Shown here piece by piece: positions 18,096 to 26,565 of a DNA stretch of 64,000 nucleotides (its first letter is position 1; each line of letters starts with the position of its first letter). Both the position numbers and the translations under genes were made by a program. The notes under the pieces were generated by a model, which did not search any database, had not been told where the DNA came from, and saw only the letters and a program-made list of their open reading frames with translations. Source of the stretch: Lentisphaerota bacterium (GTDB lineage: Bacteria > Verrucomicrobiota > Lentisphaeria > Victivallales > Victivallaceae); contig SUVV01000001.1 of the NCBI GenBank assembly GCA_015061805.1, positions 122,214 to 186,213 of the forward strand. The letters are read 5' to 3'.

Positions 18096-18180
18096 AAACC
18101 CTCACCCCTTTTCAAAAAAAGCGGGGTATGTTTGCTCCCGTTGGTCGCAAAACAGGAAACATAAACTTATCATATCCTTA

Positions 18181-18379
18181 CTCACGAAGTGAGCGCTTCA
18201 CGTTTGCCGCAGGCAAACGCTTCACATTGCGAAGCAATGCTTCACGCAGGATTTATCCTGCTCTTCACGTTGGTTTGCATACGCAAACCAACACAAATGC
18301 CGCTCCGTTGTCGCGGCAAGATTATAAACTTATCATATCCTTACTCACGAAGTTCACGTTGGTTTACAGCGTAAACCAA
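18181..18379. repeat. Array of unlike perfect hairpins joined by a CTTCAC linker
   Basis: Successive perfect inverted repeats with tiny loops: CTCAC-GAA-GTGAG (18181-18193), GTTTGCC-GCA-GGCAAAC (18202-18218), ATTGC-GAA-GCAAT (18226-18238), GCAGGAT-TT-ATCCTGC (18246-18261), a 10-base stem around ATAC (18269-18292), TGCCGC/GCGGCA around TCCGTTGTC (18298-18318), and TTGGTTTAC-AGC-GTAAACCAA (18359-18379). The first five are separated by (G/T)CTTCAC linkers of 7-8 bases. Stem sequences differ while linker and architecture are kept. Confidence 0.8.
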
Positions 18380-18494
18380 GCCTCCCGGAATCAGGAGCGA
18401 TATCGCACAGCCGGGCGTGTTTTGCAAGTGAGAGCCGACAGGAGCGTACTGACGTACGTGACTGGAGGATCGAACGCCGCAAGGCGCGCTCCGG
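18373..18494. repeat. 122-base direct repeat, copy 1
   Basis: Identical to 18610-18731. Internal features are GCGATATCGC, a CCCGG/CCGGG pairing and CGTAC-TGA-CGTACG. Part of it (TTTTGCAAG...GCAAGGCGCG) resembles 41413-41480, where many bases differ but the inverted layout is kept. Confidence 0.85.
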
Positions 18495-18510
18495 AAAACC
18501 ACTTTCGCCT

Positions 18511-18612
18511 GTTGGGCGCTCAGCCCAACGATTGGCGCAAAAAACATCGCCGTCAGGCGAAACAAACACTACCTCCCGCCTGCCGGACGATCAGTCCGGC
18601 GATTGGCGCAAA
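18511..18612. repeat. Hairpins with shared GATTGGCGCAAA tail
   Basis: GTTGGGC-GCTCA-GCCCAAC (18511-18529) and GCCGGAC-GATCA-GTCCGGC (18582-18600) are each followed by GATTGGCGCAAA. Stem bases change in compensating pairs. A third hairpin, TCGCC-GTCA-GGCGA, lies between them (18547-18560). Confidence 0.75.
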
Positions 18613-18731
18613 CCAAGCCTCCCGGAATCAGGAGCGATATCGCACAGCCGGGCGTGTTTTGCAAGTGAGAGCCGACAGGAGCGTACTGACGTACGTGACT
18701 GGAGGATCGAACGCCGCAAGGCGCGCTCCGG
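18610..18731. repeat. 122-base direct repeat, copy 2
   Basis: Exact copy of 18373-18494, in the same orientation 237 bases later. Confidence 0.85.
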
Positions 18732-18778
18732 CAAAGCGAGATCGCTCCGTGTACAAAACAAACTTTTATCCGGTGCGT

Positions 18779-19339
18779 TCAGATCATTGAGAGGAAATAC
18801 TCTGCGACCCGATTGTCGCTTCCCAATTCCGGATGAAAGGTCATCGCCAGTTGGCTGCCCTGCCGGACAGCAGTGATCCTGCCGTCGTGTTCAGCCAGAA
18901 CTTCCACTCCCGGCACGCAGAATTCAATCTGCGGAGCCCGGATGAAACTCATCGGCACATCATTCAATTCACCGAAAGTTCCGGAGGTGTAAAAGGAACT
19001 CAATTGTCTGCCGTAAGCATTACGGCGTACGGAAATTCCCATCGTTCCCAGATGGACAGTCGGATCATCCAGAATCTGCTGTGCCAGAAGAATTGTTCCG
19101 GCACAGGTCGCCATTACCGGCAGACCATTGAGGATCCGGGAACGGATATTATCAAACATATCCAGTTCCCGGAGCAGCTTGCCCTGAACGGTGCTTTCGC
19201 CGCCCGGCAGAACAAGTGCGTCAAAGTCCAGATCCAAATCGCTTTTCTGCCGCAACTGGCAAGTCGGGATATTCAGGCGACGGAACACCGCTTCATGTTC
19301 CGCAAAATCGCCCTGCAACGCCAAAACTGCGATCCGCAT
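18779..19339 (-). CDS. pdxT: PdxT, glutaminase subunit of PLP synthase
   Basis: 186 residues. PdxT hydrolyses glutamine and channels ammonia to PdxS for pyridoxal 5'-phosphate synthesis. The family start [16 protein letters not shown], the loop LPGGEST, the nucleophile Cys79 (MATCAGT) and the His169-Glu171 pair (FHPELG) are all present. Its ATG overlaps the pdxS stop as TGATG, so the two subunits are co-translated. Confidence 0.95.
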   Translation of the reverse strand: MRIAVLALQGDFAEHEAVFRRLNIPTCQLRQKSDLDLDFDALVLPGGESTVQGKLLRELDMFDNIRSRILNGLPVMATCAGTILLAQQILDDPTVHLGTMGISVRRNAYGRQLSSFYTSGTFGELNDVPMSFIRAPQIEFCVPGVEVLAEHDGRITAVRQGSQLAMTFHPELGSDNRVAEYFLSMI

Positions 19340-20214
19340 CAGATACCCCGTTCTTCCATGATGATCTTGATTTCGGCAGGATTGATACCGACCATCGCTT
19401 CACCGAGTCCGCAGGAAAGTTCCGCGATCATCTTGTAATCCTGATAGTTGGTGACCGCCTTGACGATCGCCGCGGCACGTTTTGCCGGGTCGCCGGATTT
19501 GAAGATACCGGAACCGACGAAGACACCTTCCGCGCCCAGCAGCATCATCAGAGCCGCATCAGCCGGAGTGGCAACGCCGCCGGCAGCAAAGTTCACCACC
19601 GGAAGTTTACCATTTTTGTGAACATACATCAAAAGATCAAAGGGAACCTGCAGCTGTTTGGCAGCTTCATAAAGTTCATCCTCCATCATGTTGGTCACGC
19701 GGCGGATCTCCTGATTCATCTTGCGCATGTGGCGCACCGCCTGAACCACATCACCGGTTCCGGGTTCACCTTTGGTACGGATCATCGCCGCACCTTCATT
19801 GATACGGCGCAATGCTTCGCCGAGGTCGCGCGCTCCGCAGACAAAGGGAACCTTGAACGCGCGTTTATCAACGTGGTAAATATCATCGGCAGGGCTCAAA
19901 ACTTCGCTTTCGTCGATGTAGTCGATTTCGATGGCTTCGAGGATGCGCGCTTCAGCGATGTGACCGATACGGCACTTTGCCATGACCGGGATGGAAACCG
20001 CTTCCTGAATGCCGCGGATCATGCCGGGGTCGCTCATGCGGGAAACACCGCCGGCGGCACGGATATCAGCCGGGATACGTTCCAGAGCCATGACGGCGCA
20101 GGCGCCGGCATCTTCGGCGATCCTGGCCTGTTCGGGGGTGGTGACGTCCATGATCACACCGCCTTTGAGCATCTGGGCGAGATTGCAATTCAATTCATAC
20201 TGTTCGTTGTTCAT
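19339..20214 (-). CDS. pdxS: PdxS, PLP synthase lyase subunit
   Basis: 291 residues, full length. PdxS condenses ribose 5-phosphate, glyceraldehyde 3-phosphate and ammonia into PLP. Blocks typical of the family are [34 protein letters not shown] (in part), [28 protein letters not shown] and [18 protein letters not shown]. The start has GGAG 7-8 bases upstream. It diverges from the MocR regulator. Confidence 0.97.
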   Translation of the reverse strand: MNNEQYELNCNLAQMLKGGVIMDVTTPEQARIAEDAGACAVMALERIPADIRAAGGVSRMSDPGMIRGIQEAVSIPVMAKCRIGHIAEARILEAIEIDYIDESEVLSPADDIYHVDKRAFKVPFVCGARDLGEALRRINEGAAMIRTKGEPGTGDVVQAVRHMRKMNQEIRRVTNMMEDELYEAAKQLQVPFDLLMYVHKNGKLPVVNFAAGGVATPADAALMMLLGAEGVFVGSGIFKSGDPAKRAAAIVKAVTNYQDYKMIAELSCGLGEAMVGINPAEIKIIMEERGI

Positions 20215-20243
20215 TTTTTTCTCCTGGATTTAATGGTTGAAAC

Positions 20244-20280
20244 TTGATTTTAATATAGTCCGGAGTTATATTCAATACAA
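20244..20280. promoter_or_regulatory. Interleaved divergent promoters of pdxST and the MocR gene
   Basis: Minus strand (pdxST): TTGTAT (20275-20280), 17 bases, TATATT (20252-20257). Plus strand (MocR gene): TTGATT (20244-20249), 17 bases, TATATT (20267-20272). The two promoters overlap almost fully. ATACAA (20275-20280) and TTGTAT (20290-20295) form an inverted repeat that includes the pdxST -35 box and the regulator's first codon. Confidence 0.65.
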
Positions 20281-20293
20281 ATCTTAAAATTGT

Positions 20294-21712
20294 ATGGATT
20301 ACAATAAAATGCCAACAAATTCTTTTGAAAACTTCTACTTGAGCTGGACGCCGGACAAAAACAAGATCAAGCGTCCGTACTACCTGACCCTTGCCAACGC
20401 ATTGGAAGCAGATATCATCTCCGGGAAACTCTCTTCCGGCACCAAACTGCCTCCGCAACGGGAACTTGCCGATTATCTGGATTTGAACTTCACCACCGTC
20501 ACTCAAGCCTACAACCTCTGCCGGGAACGGAAATTGATCTACGGCGTGACCGGGAAAGGTACTTTTGTTTCCCCGCTTCCCGGCAAAGCACTCACCCGGC
20601 AGCCGAGGCATTCGCCCCAAACGATCGAACTCGGATTACTCAAGGGATTTGACCAGATCAAAACCCCGATCATCGAAGCAAGTGAAAGTGTTCTGAAAAA
20701 AGGCTATATCGAGGAACTTTATTCTTATACCGAGGTCGCCGGTCACCTGCATCAGCGGGCGGCGGGCGCGCATTGGATGAAGCAAATGGATGTGCATACT
20801 GACAGCGAACACACCGCAATCTTTTCCGGCGCGCAGAATATCATCAGTGCGACATTGCTTTCACTTTTCAAGATCGGAGATAAGATCGCCATTGATGAGT
20901 TCACCTATTCCAACTTGATCGGAACCGCCCATTTGTCCCACATCAGATTGATCCCGGTCAAAGGAGATGAATCAGGGATGATCCCTTCTGAACTGGAGAA
21001 ATGCTGCCGCAAGGAGGGGATCAATGGTATTTTTCTCATGCCCAACTGCGCCAATCCAACAACTTGCACCATTCCGGAAAAGCGCAAAGATGAACTTGCC
21101 GATGTGATCGTCAGGCATAAACTGATTTTGATCGAAGACGACAACACCGGAATCCCGCAGACATCGGATGGCAATTACCATTCGATGTTTTCCAGATTAC
21201 CGGGACATACCATCTACATCTGCAATTCGACCATGGCATTATGCAACGGTTTACGGGTGGCATTTGCAGCATTTCCGGAGTGCTTCCGTATCCCGCTGCT
21301 GAACGCCCTGTTTCATTTGAATATCAAGACCTCATCGCTGGATGCCGAGATCATGACCGAACTCATCTTAAGTGGAAAAGCCGCAAAGATCCTTGAACAG
21401 AAAGCGGAACTTGCCAGAGAACGCAATCTCATCTTTGACCGCTTCTTTCCGGAAGCCGTCCGTCCCGGCACCGATGCTGCATTTTTCCGCTGGCTGCCGA
21501 CGCCGAAACTTGCCATGGATGAAATTGAGATCGAACGCCAACTTTTGCAGCAGGATGTGAGTGTCTATTGCTCCTACCGATTTACCGCGAGCCGCATGCC
21601 GGGCAGTTTCATGCGCCTTGCCATATCCTCGCCGCCGGACACAGCTCAACTGGAAAAAGGCTGCGCCATCATCCGGGAATTCATCCGGAACAACCAGACT
21701 TCCACCGATTGA
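20294..21712 (+). CDS. MocR-type GntR/aminotransferase regulator beside pdxST, PLP lysine missing
   Basis: 472 residues. An N-terminal GntR winged helix (ALEADIISGKLSSGTKLPPQRELADYL, quoted in part by position 40-65) is fused to a fold-type I aminotransferase domain. Divergence from pdxST suggests a PdxR role. Asp282/283 (LIEDDNTG) and the MPNCANPT block are kept. However, the lysine that normally binds PLP (in GSFSK-type motifs before LAPGLR) is replaced: the aligned stretch is YICNSTMALCNGLRVA, with Met314 at the lysine position. Start is ATG 20294, with 20309 as alternative; neither has a Shine-Dalgarno and the expected start site is only about 15 bases upstream, so translation may be nearly leaderless. 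Confidence 0.8.
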   Translation: MDYNKMPTNSFENFYLSWTPDKNKIKRPYYLTLANALEADIISGKLSSGTKLPPQRELADYLDLNFTTVTQAYNLCRERKLIYGVTGKGTFVSPLPGKALTRQPRHSPQTIELGLLKGFDQIKTPIIEASESVLKKGYIEELYSYTEVAGHLHQRAAGAHWMKQMDVHTDSEHTAIFSGAQNIISATLLSLFKIGDKIAIDEFTYSNLIGTAHLSHIRLIPVKGDESGMIPSELEKCCRKEGINGIFLMPNCANPTTCTIPEKRKDELADVIVRHKLILIEDDNTGIPQTSDGNYHSMFSRLPGHTIYICNSTMALCNGLRVAFAAFPECFRIPLLNALFHLNIKTSSLDAEIMTELILSGKAAKILEQKAELARERNLIFDRFFPEAVRPGTDAAFFRWLPTPKLAMDEIEIERQLLQQDVSVYCSYRFTASRMPGSFMRLAISSPPDTAQLEKGCAIIREFIRNNQTSTD

Positions 21713-21721
21713 TCACCGCAC

Positions 21722-21768
21722 AAAAAAGGTGCTGCTGAAAACGTCCGTTTCGCAACAGCACCTTTTTA
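21722..21768. terminator. Bidirectional terminator between convergent genes
   Basis: AAAAAGGTGCTG (21723-21734) and CAGCACCTTTTT (21756-21767) form a 12-base stem with A and T tracts on the proper sides for both strands. It serves the MocR gene and the PPC-domain gene. Confidence 0.8.
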
Positions 21769-21786
21769 CGTTATTTTGTCAACATT

Positions 21787-23640
21787 TTATTTTTTGACCG
21801 CCGCCGGAGTCTTGGCAGGAGCCGCAGGTTTGGCAGGAGATGCAGGTTTGGCAGGAGCCTTTACCGCAGGCTTGTTGAACTTTTTCTTTTTATTTCTGTT
21901 CCAACCGCCGCGGGTTCCGATACAGAAATACTCTGCCGGAAGCAGGTGGTCATACGCAAACGCCTGATTGAAAATATCTGCCGGAATGACCTTTTTACGG
22001 ACGACTCTGCCGTTGATCACAGCTTCGGCGTAGATCGTGATATTCCGGGGCGGAGTCATGCGGCGTTCCGGATTACGCAGACGGATATTGTATTCATTAT
22101 CTTTTGCCTTGACCGTCTGCTGCGGCACATAACGGCGATCGCCGGTTACAGTGATTTCTCCGGCAAATCCGCCGGTGCGTTCGACCAGCGCCTTCACAGA
22201 ACCGCTGCCGCCGGGTGATATATTGCACATGGAACGAACCGTATAGACATTGAAATCCGGTTCAACAGTGCCAAGTTTCAACCAATAACGGAAATCTTTT
22301 CCTGCAGCCTTATTAAGATCGGAAATAACGATTTTGTAAATGCCGTCTGCCGGTAATGTAAAGTTGAGTTCCGGATCGATCTGTTGGAGATTTTCGCCGA
22401 CGTTGACCGTTTTGGGAGTATCATCCATCTTGGCAAGCACCTTGCCGTCAGGCGCATACAGCGTCAGCTCGGCATCCAGCGGAGACCCGTTGAAGCGAGC
22501 CGTGACCGTCGCCTGAAACTTCATATTTTTACTTCCTTTGAAAAAGAAAACATCCTTTTCGCCGGACTTTTCGATAGCGCCGGAGATGACCAGCGGACGA
22601 CCGATATAAAGTTTGCGGCCTTTGGTTTCTTTTTCGGCGATCTCATCAAAATCAAACAATGCTTTTTCAGAAAGGCGATAACGCTTGAAGCCTTTTTCCA
22701 TCTGTACCCGGTAGACGAAATCTTCTCTGCCGCGATAGAGATTATCCCGGATTTTCAGCAGATAATCCCCTGCCTTGCCGCTCTTGAAGCGTAACACCGG
22801 ATCGGGCATGAAATATTCATCATCGGCAAAAGCGATCGCTTTGCCGTCCGGATCAAAAATCTGCAGAACCGGCTGAAAATGCCCCGGAACCGCATCCCCG
22901 ATGAACGGCTGGAATTTACGTCCGGTCAACGCAAAAGAATACTTGGTATCGGCTTCAAGTTTGACAATGAAACTATCCGTTTCTCCGGGCATGATCTGAC
23001 CGTTGACCACCGCGGGGACAGACTTCACCACCGGAGTATCCGGGCGCGGATGATGCGGCGCGACATAAGGGGGTTCCTGATAGTGATCGCACTTATCCAC
23101 GAAAAAGAGTTTCGGGGCAGAAACTCCGCGTCTGCCGTAGATACGCAGTTCGCGCATTCCCGGAGCCGCGTCCGCATCCGCCTGAACGTCGATGATCAGC
23201 AACTGACGGAGCGATGGGGTCTGCTGAAGCGGATTGCGCCGCACATGAAGATTGCGGATGACCAGCATCAATTCCAGCGGTTCAAGCTGATCAAGTTTGA
23301 GCCACCAGTCGCACTTGCGCCAGCCTTCGAGTTTTTCCGGTGCGGGGAAAGGCGGTTTTTCTTTGTTGCCTTTTTCAATTCCGGCGATCCACTTATAGAG
23401 CCACGCCCGCTGACTGCCGTCGGGAAGCGGAAAGTGGGGAATGACTACCGCCCGAACGACCCGGACACCCTTTCCGGAAATGATCCCGCCGGTTATCCCT
23501 CCGAGATTCTGACCGCCGATCAGCACCCGGACAGTGGAACCTGCCTTGACTCCGGCGGGATAGAGGTACCCGGCATACGGGATCGCCATCACCGGCAGAG
23601 CCAGGATGAGAACCATGCAAAATAATGAAATCTTTTTCAT
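21787..23640 (-). CDS. Secreted PPC-domain protein of the DUF1501 operon
   Basis: 617 residues with a signal peptide (KKISLFCMVLILALPVMA). The first part has the Gly-rich fold seen in planctomycete proteins of this operon type (PAGVKAGSTVRVLIGGQNLGG). Two bacterial pre-peptidase C-terminal (PPC) type beta-sandwiches follow, at roughly residues 215-310 (DSFIVKLEADTKYSFALTGR) and 350-450 (GEKDVFFFKGSKNMKFQATV). The C-terminus is a low-complexity Ala/Pro/Lys tail, perhaps envelope binding. Its ATG directly abuts the DUF1501 stop. The biological role of this trio is not settled. Confidence 0.72.
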   Translation of the reverse strand: MKKISLFCMVLILALPVMAIPYAGYLYPAGVKAGSTVRVLIGGQNLGGITGGIISGKGVRVVRAVVIPHFPLPDGSQRAWLYKWIAGIEKGNKEKPPFPAPEKLEGWRKCDWWLKLDQLEPLELMLVIRNLHVRRNPLQQTPSLRQLLIIDVQADADAAPGMRELRIYGRRGVSAPKLFFVDKCDHYQEPPYVAPHHPRPDTPVVKSVPAVVNGQIMPGETDSFIVKLEADTKYSFALTGRKFQPFIGDAVPGHFQPVLQIFDPDGKAIAFADDEYFMPDPVLRFKSGKAGDYLLKIRDNLYRGREDFVYRVQMEKGFKRYRLSEKALFDFDEIAEKETKGRKLYIGRPLVISGAIEKSGEKDVFFFKGSKNMKFQATVTARFNGSPLDAELTLYAPDGKVLAKMDDTPKTVNVGENLQQIDPELNFTLPADGIYKIVISDLNKAAGKDFRYWLKLGTVEPDFNVYTVRSMCNISPGGSGSVKALVERTGGFAGEITVTGDRRYVPQQTVKAKDNEYNIRLRNPERRMTPPRNITIYAEAVINGRVVRKKVIPADIFNQAFAYDHLLPAEYFCIGTRGGWNRNKKKKFNKPAVKAPAKPASPAKPAAPAKTPAAVKK

Positions 23641-24972
23641 TTATACATTCTCCTTGTAAATCTCGCGCAGACGACCGAGTTTGGATTGCGGCGGCAGCAC
23701 AGTGGTTTTCAAACCGATCGGGTTATCCAACTGACCATCGGGATCAATGCCGCACAATTCGTAAATACTGCCCAGCATATCCTGCGGCGTCACCGGACGG
23801 GAAACCACCTTGCTGGCAGTTTCATCGGAAACACCGACCACCTTGCCTCCGGCGAAACCGCCGCCGGCGACCAGAGAAGTAAAACATTTGGCATAGTGAT
23901 TGCGGCCGCCATTCCACGGGGCTTCCCAATCAACTCTGGGAGTTCGTCCGAATTCACCGGTCCACCAGACGATGGTGGAATCCAGCAGACCCTTTTCACT
24001 CAAATCACCGATAAGCGCGGAAAGCGCCTTATCCATCTCAGCAGCTTTGGTTTTCATGATTTCAAAATGCCGCTTGTGGGTATCCCATCCCTGCGCGTTG
24101 ATGGTGATGTAAGGAACTCCCGACTCCACCAGACGGCGGGCGGTCAGACAGGATTGACCGAAAGTGGTTCTGCCGTAACGGTCGCGGGTGGCGTCACTTT
24201 CCAGAGAAAGGTCGAATACCTTGGCGCCATCGCCTTCTATAACTCTCCGGGCATCCCGTCCGGCGCTGTCAAAATCACGCATGGCGACCAATCCCTGCGG
24301 GGTTTCCATGGTAAAGGTGTCCAGTTCGCCCAATATATCGAAGCGTGTTTTCTGCTCCTCCCTGGTCAAACCGCCCGGCGGAACAATGCCGTCAACGATG
24401 AAACGCGAAGCATTGGGATTGCCGCCGGTCACCAGCGGACTGAACTCTTCGCTGAGGAAGCCGACTTCCGAAAAACGACCTTTAGGAACGGTCAGAATCA
24501 CATAAGGCGGCACATCACCTTTGTATTCTTTGCGTTTATACATGGCGATCACCGCGCCGATCGCGGGGTAGACCTTACCGCCTCCGGGCTTGCGTCCGGT
24601 CTGCATGAGGTAGGTCGCCGTTTCGTGACCGGGGTACGGGTGGGTCATGGTACGGATGATCGAATATTTGTCGGCGATTTTAGCCATCATCGGCCAGAAT
24701 TCACTGATCGTGATTCCCGGCACATTGGTTTTGATCTCACCGAAGCCGCCGTTGTAATCTTTGGGGGCTTTGGGTTTGGGGTCGAAAGTTTCCAACTGGC
24801 TGGGGCCGCCCCAGACCCAGATTTCGATAACGGATCTGGCGCATTTGCGCTTTTTCCCGGCATTGCCGTCGGCAGTCGGAAGATTTTTATTTTCCGCCGC
24901 ACCGGCGCATCCGGAGAGCGCACCGGCGGCGGCAACGGCGGCACAACCTTTGATAAATTCACGTCTGTCCAT
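23641..24972 (-). CDS. DUF1501 protein (sulfatase/alkaline-phosphatase-like), Tat-type signal
   Basis: 443 residues from ATG 24972, which follows AAAGGA; a TTG upstream is not used. The N-terminus carries a twin-arginine-like motif (RREFIKG) and then LSGC, suggesting Tat export and lipidation. Hallmarks of DUF1501 are IEIWVWGGPSQLETFDPKP, YSIIRTMTHPYPGHETATY, QGWDTHKRHFE and WWTGEFGRTP. The family resembles alkaline-phosphatase-fold hydrolases and is nearly always beside DUF1549/DUF1553, as here. Confidence 0.88.
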   Translation of the reverse strand: MDRREFIKGCAAVAAAGALSGCAGAAENKNLPTADGNAGKKRKCARSVIEIWVWGGPSQLETFDPKPKAPKDYNGGFGEIKTNVPGITISEFWPMMAKIADKYSIIRTMTHPYPGHETATYLMQTGRKPGGGKVYPAIGAVIAMYKRKEYKGDVPPYVILTVPKGRFSEVGFLSEEFSPLVTGGNPNASRFIVDGIVPPGGLTREEQKTRFDILGELDTFTMETPQGLVAMRDFDSAGRDARRVIEGDGAKVFDLSLESDATRDRYGRTTFGQSCLTARRLVESGVPYITINAQGWDTHKRHFEIMKTKAAEMDKALSALIGDLSEKGLLDSTIVWWTGEFGRTPRVDWEAPWNGGRNHYAKCFTSLVAGGGFAGGKVVGVSDETASKVVSRPVTPQDMLGSIYELCGIDPDGQLDNPIGLKTTVLPPQSKLGRLREIYKENV

Positions 24973-24989
24973 GATTTTATCCTTTCTTT

Positions 24990-26540
24990 TCAATGACGGT
25001 GCAGAAATTCTGCAGAATTGACCAATATCCAGACCAGATCATTCTGCATTGTCCAACGCTTTTTAGGCGAACGCATATTGAAACGTTTTCCGATAATGGC
25101 ACGTTCTTTTGCAGTCGGCGGGCGGGAGTAAAACATCCAGTAAAGCATATCCACTTTAGCCGGGAACGACAAACGGGCATATTCCGGGCGGCGCATGATC
25201 TGGCAGACCCGGCGGTACAATGCTCCGGAGTTGTAAAGAAACAATCTCTGCTTGGCATTGATGCCGTTGTTGCGTTCCGCCATCAATCCGGCATCCCGCG
25301 AAGGACGGCCGAAAAGAATCAGGAATGAACTGCTGATCGAACCATCTGCAATCGATACCGTACGCAGATTTCCGGGCAGGAAAGAAAATGGTTCCGGAAT
25401 AACACTGGAGTATTTGCTCGGCAGACCGGACATGGCAGTAATGGCATCATCCAGCACCTCCGCTTCCAGACGGCGGATCGGATAGGCGGCGAATGCGGCA
25501 TTTTTGGCAACCGTCTTATCGCCTTGAAACGAAGCACTGCGGTACGCTGCGGAACAGACCACTTCCCGGCAGAGTTTGCGGAAGTTGAAGTCAGATGCCA
25601 AAACCTTATCGGTCAGCACTTTGAGCAGTTCCGGATTGACCGCTTTTTCATCCCGGTCATCTCCGGACGGAGTGATCCCGCTGCCGAAAAACCAGAACCA
25701 GGTACGATTGACCAACGCTTCAGCCAGAATACGTTTTCCCTCCGGGGAGCGGGTCAGGAAATCCGCCAGCACCCGGCGTGCTTCCTGATTGGCGCTGACT
25801 TTGACACTTTTGCCGTTGGGCAGGATGATTTCGCGTGCCGGACAGGATTTGAGGAAAACGATCTCCTCTTTCCACTCTTTGGTACTTTTGAAACCGATCT
25901 CTTCAAAGATGCGTGCCCACTTCTGCTGTTCAGATTCAGAACGCTTCTCCAACCGGATACCGCACAACGTGAGCGCCACATTTTTAGCAATACCTGCCGG
26001 AGAACGGTCTGCGTGAGCCCGGTAAAAGTTTGATTCCGCCTCCCGGAAATTACTGCCTTTGGCAAGCAGCAGAGCACGGACGAAGCGGTGGTAAGGTTCG
26101 TTCTTTTCCAGAAACGCTTCCACTCGCCGCTGATAGATGTATACGGCATTGGGCCACAAGTTGATGGGGAACTCGGACTTTATCCGCAAAACATCGCCCC
26201 AGTGCATACCCCAGTATTCGACAAAATCCCGGCTGGCAAGCAGTGAATCCACCAGTTTTTCATATTTTCCGGCATCTTTGGAATAGACAAAACTTTTGGC
26301 ATCTTCGACCGAAGGCAACCGCCCGGTAAGGTCAAGATAAAGCCGGCGCACCAGCAGAGAATCGCTGGCTTCCGCAACCGGAAGCAAACCTTTCTGCTGC
26401 CAATCCGCCGCAAGCGCCTTGTCCACGTCACTATTGACTCCGACTTCACGCGATTTGACATAAGGAGAGGCGGCAGAGGGAAACGGACTCAACATCAGTA
26501 TTCCTGCCATAACTCCAAGACAGATGAAACTTTTTTTCAT
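24990..26540 (-). CDS. DUF1549/DUF1553 secreted protein
   Basis: 516 residues from ATG 26540 (AGGGA upstream); the signal peptide is MKKSFICLGVMAGILMLSPFPSAA. DUF1549 occupies roughly 35-210 (LLVRRLYLDLTGRLPSVEDA, YWGMHWGDVLR). DUF1553 follows from about 240 (FLTRSPEGKRILAEALVNRTWFWFFG, LLKVLTDKVLASDFNFRKL, LILFGRPSRD). These domains are typical of PVC bacteria. No cytochrome c motif is seen. The stop is 17 bases before the DUF1501 start, which carries its ribosome binding site in the gap. Confidence 0.87.
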   Translation of the reverse strand: MKKSFICLGVMAGILMLSPFPSAASPYVKSREVGVNSDVDKALAADWQQKGLLPVAEASDSLLVRRLYLDLTGRLPSVEDAKSFVYSKDAGKYEKLVDSLLASRDFVEYWGMHWGDVLRIKSEFPINLWPNAVYIYQRRVEAFLEKNEPYHRFVRALLLAKGSNFREAESNFYRAHADRSPAGIAKNVALTLCGIRLEKRSESEQQKWARIFEEIGFKSTKEWKEEIVFLKSCPAREIILPNGKSVKVSANQEARRVLADFLTRSPEGKRILAEALVNRTWFWFFGSGITPSGDDRDEKAVNPELLKVLTDKVLASDFNFRKLCREVVCSAAYRSASFQGDKTVAKNAAFAAYPIRRLEAEVLDDAITAMSGLPSKYSSVIPEPFSFLPGNLRTVSIADGSISSSFLILFGRPSRDAGLMAERNNGINAKQRLFLYNSGALYRRVCQIMRRPEYARLSFPAKVDMLYWMFYSRPPTAKERAIIGKRFNMRSPKKRWTMQNDLVWILVNSAEFLHRH

Positions 26541-26565
26541 AAACGTCCCTTTCCTGTTTTGTAAA

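Larger units (their letters stand above)
18034..18778. repeat. Gene-free mosaic of palindromes, hairpins and direct repeats
   Basis: This 745-base stretch between the lipoprotein and pdxT has no believable gene. It is built from short repeated or palindromic units, listed separately: a 52-base palindrome, an array of hairpins, a 30-base direct repeat (18161-18190 and 18324-18353), a 122-base direct repeat and two related hairpins with a shared tail. An open frame spanning it on the plus strand simply reads through the repeats. Confidence 0.8.

Noticed and set aside
18181..18379. CRISPR array
   Set aside because: The constant unit is only 7-8 bases, the variable units are themselves palindromes, and no cas gene is near.
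18038..18790. 250-codon frame through the repeat mosaic
   Set aside because: It reads straight through palindromes and both 122-base repeats, giving the same peptide twice; no plausible start signal.
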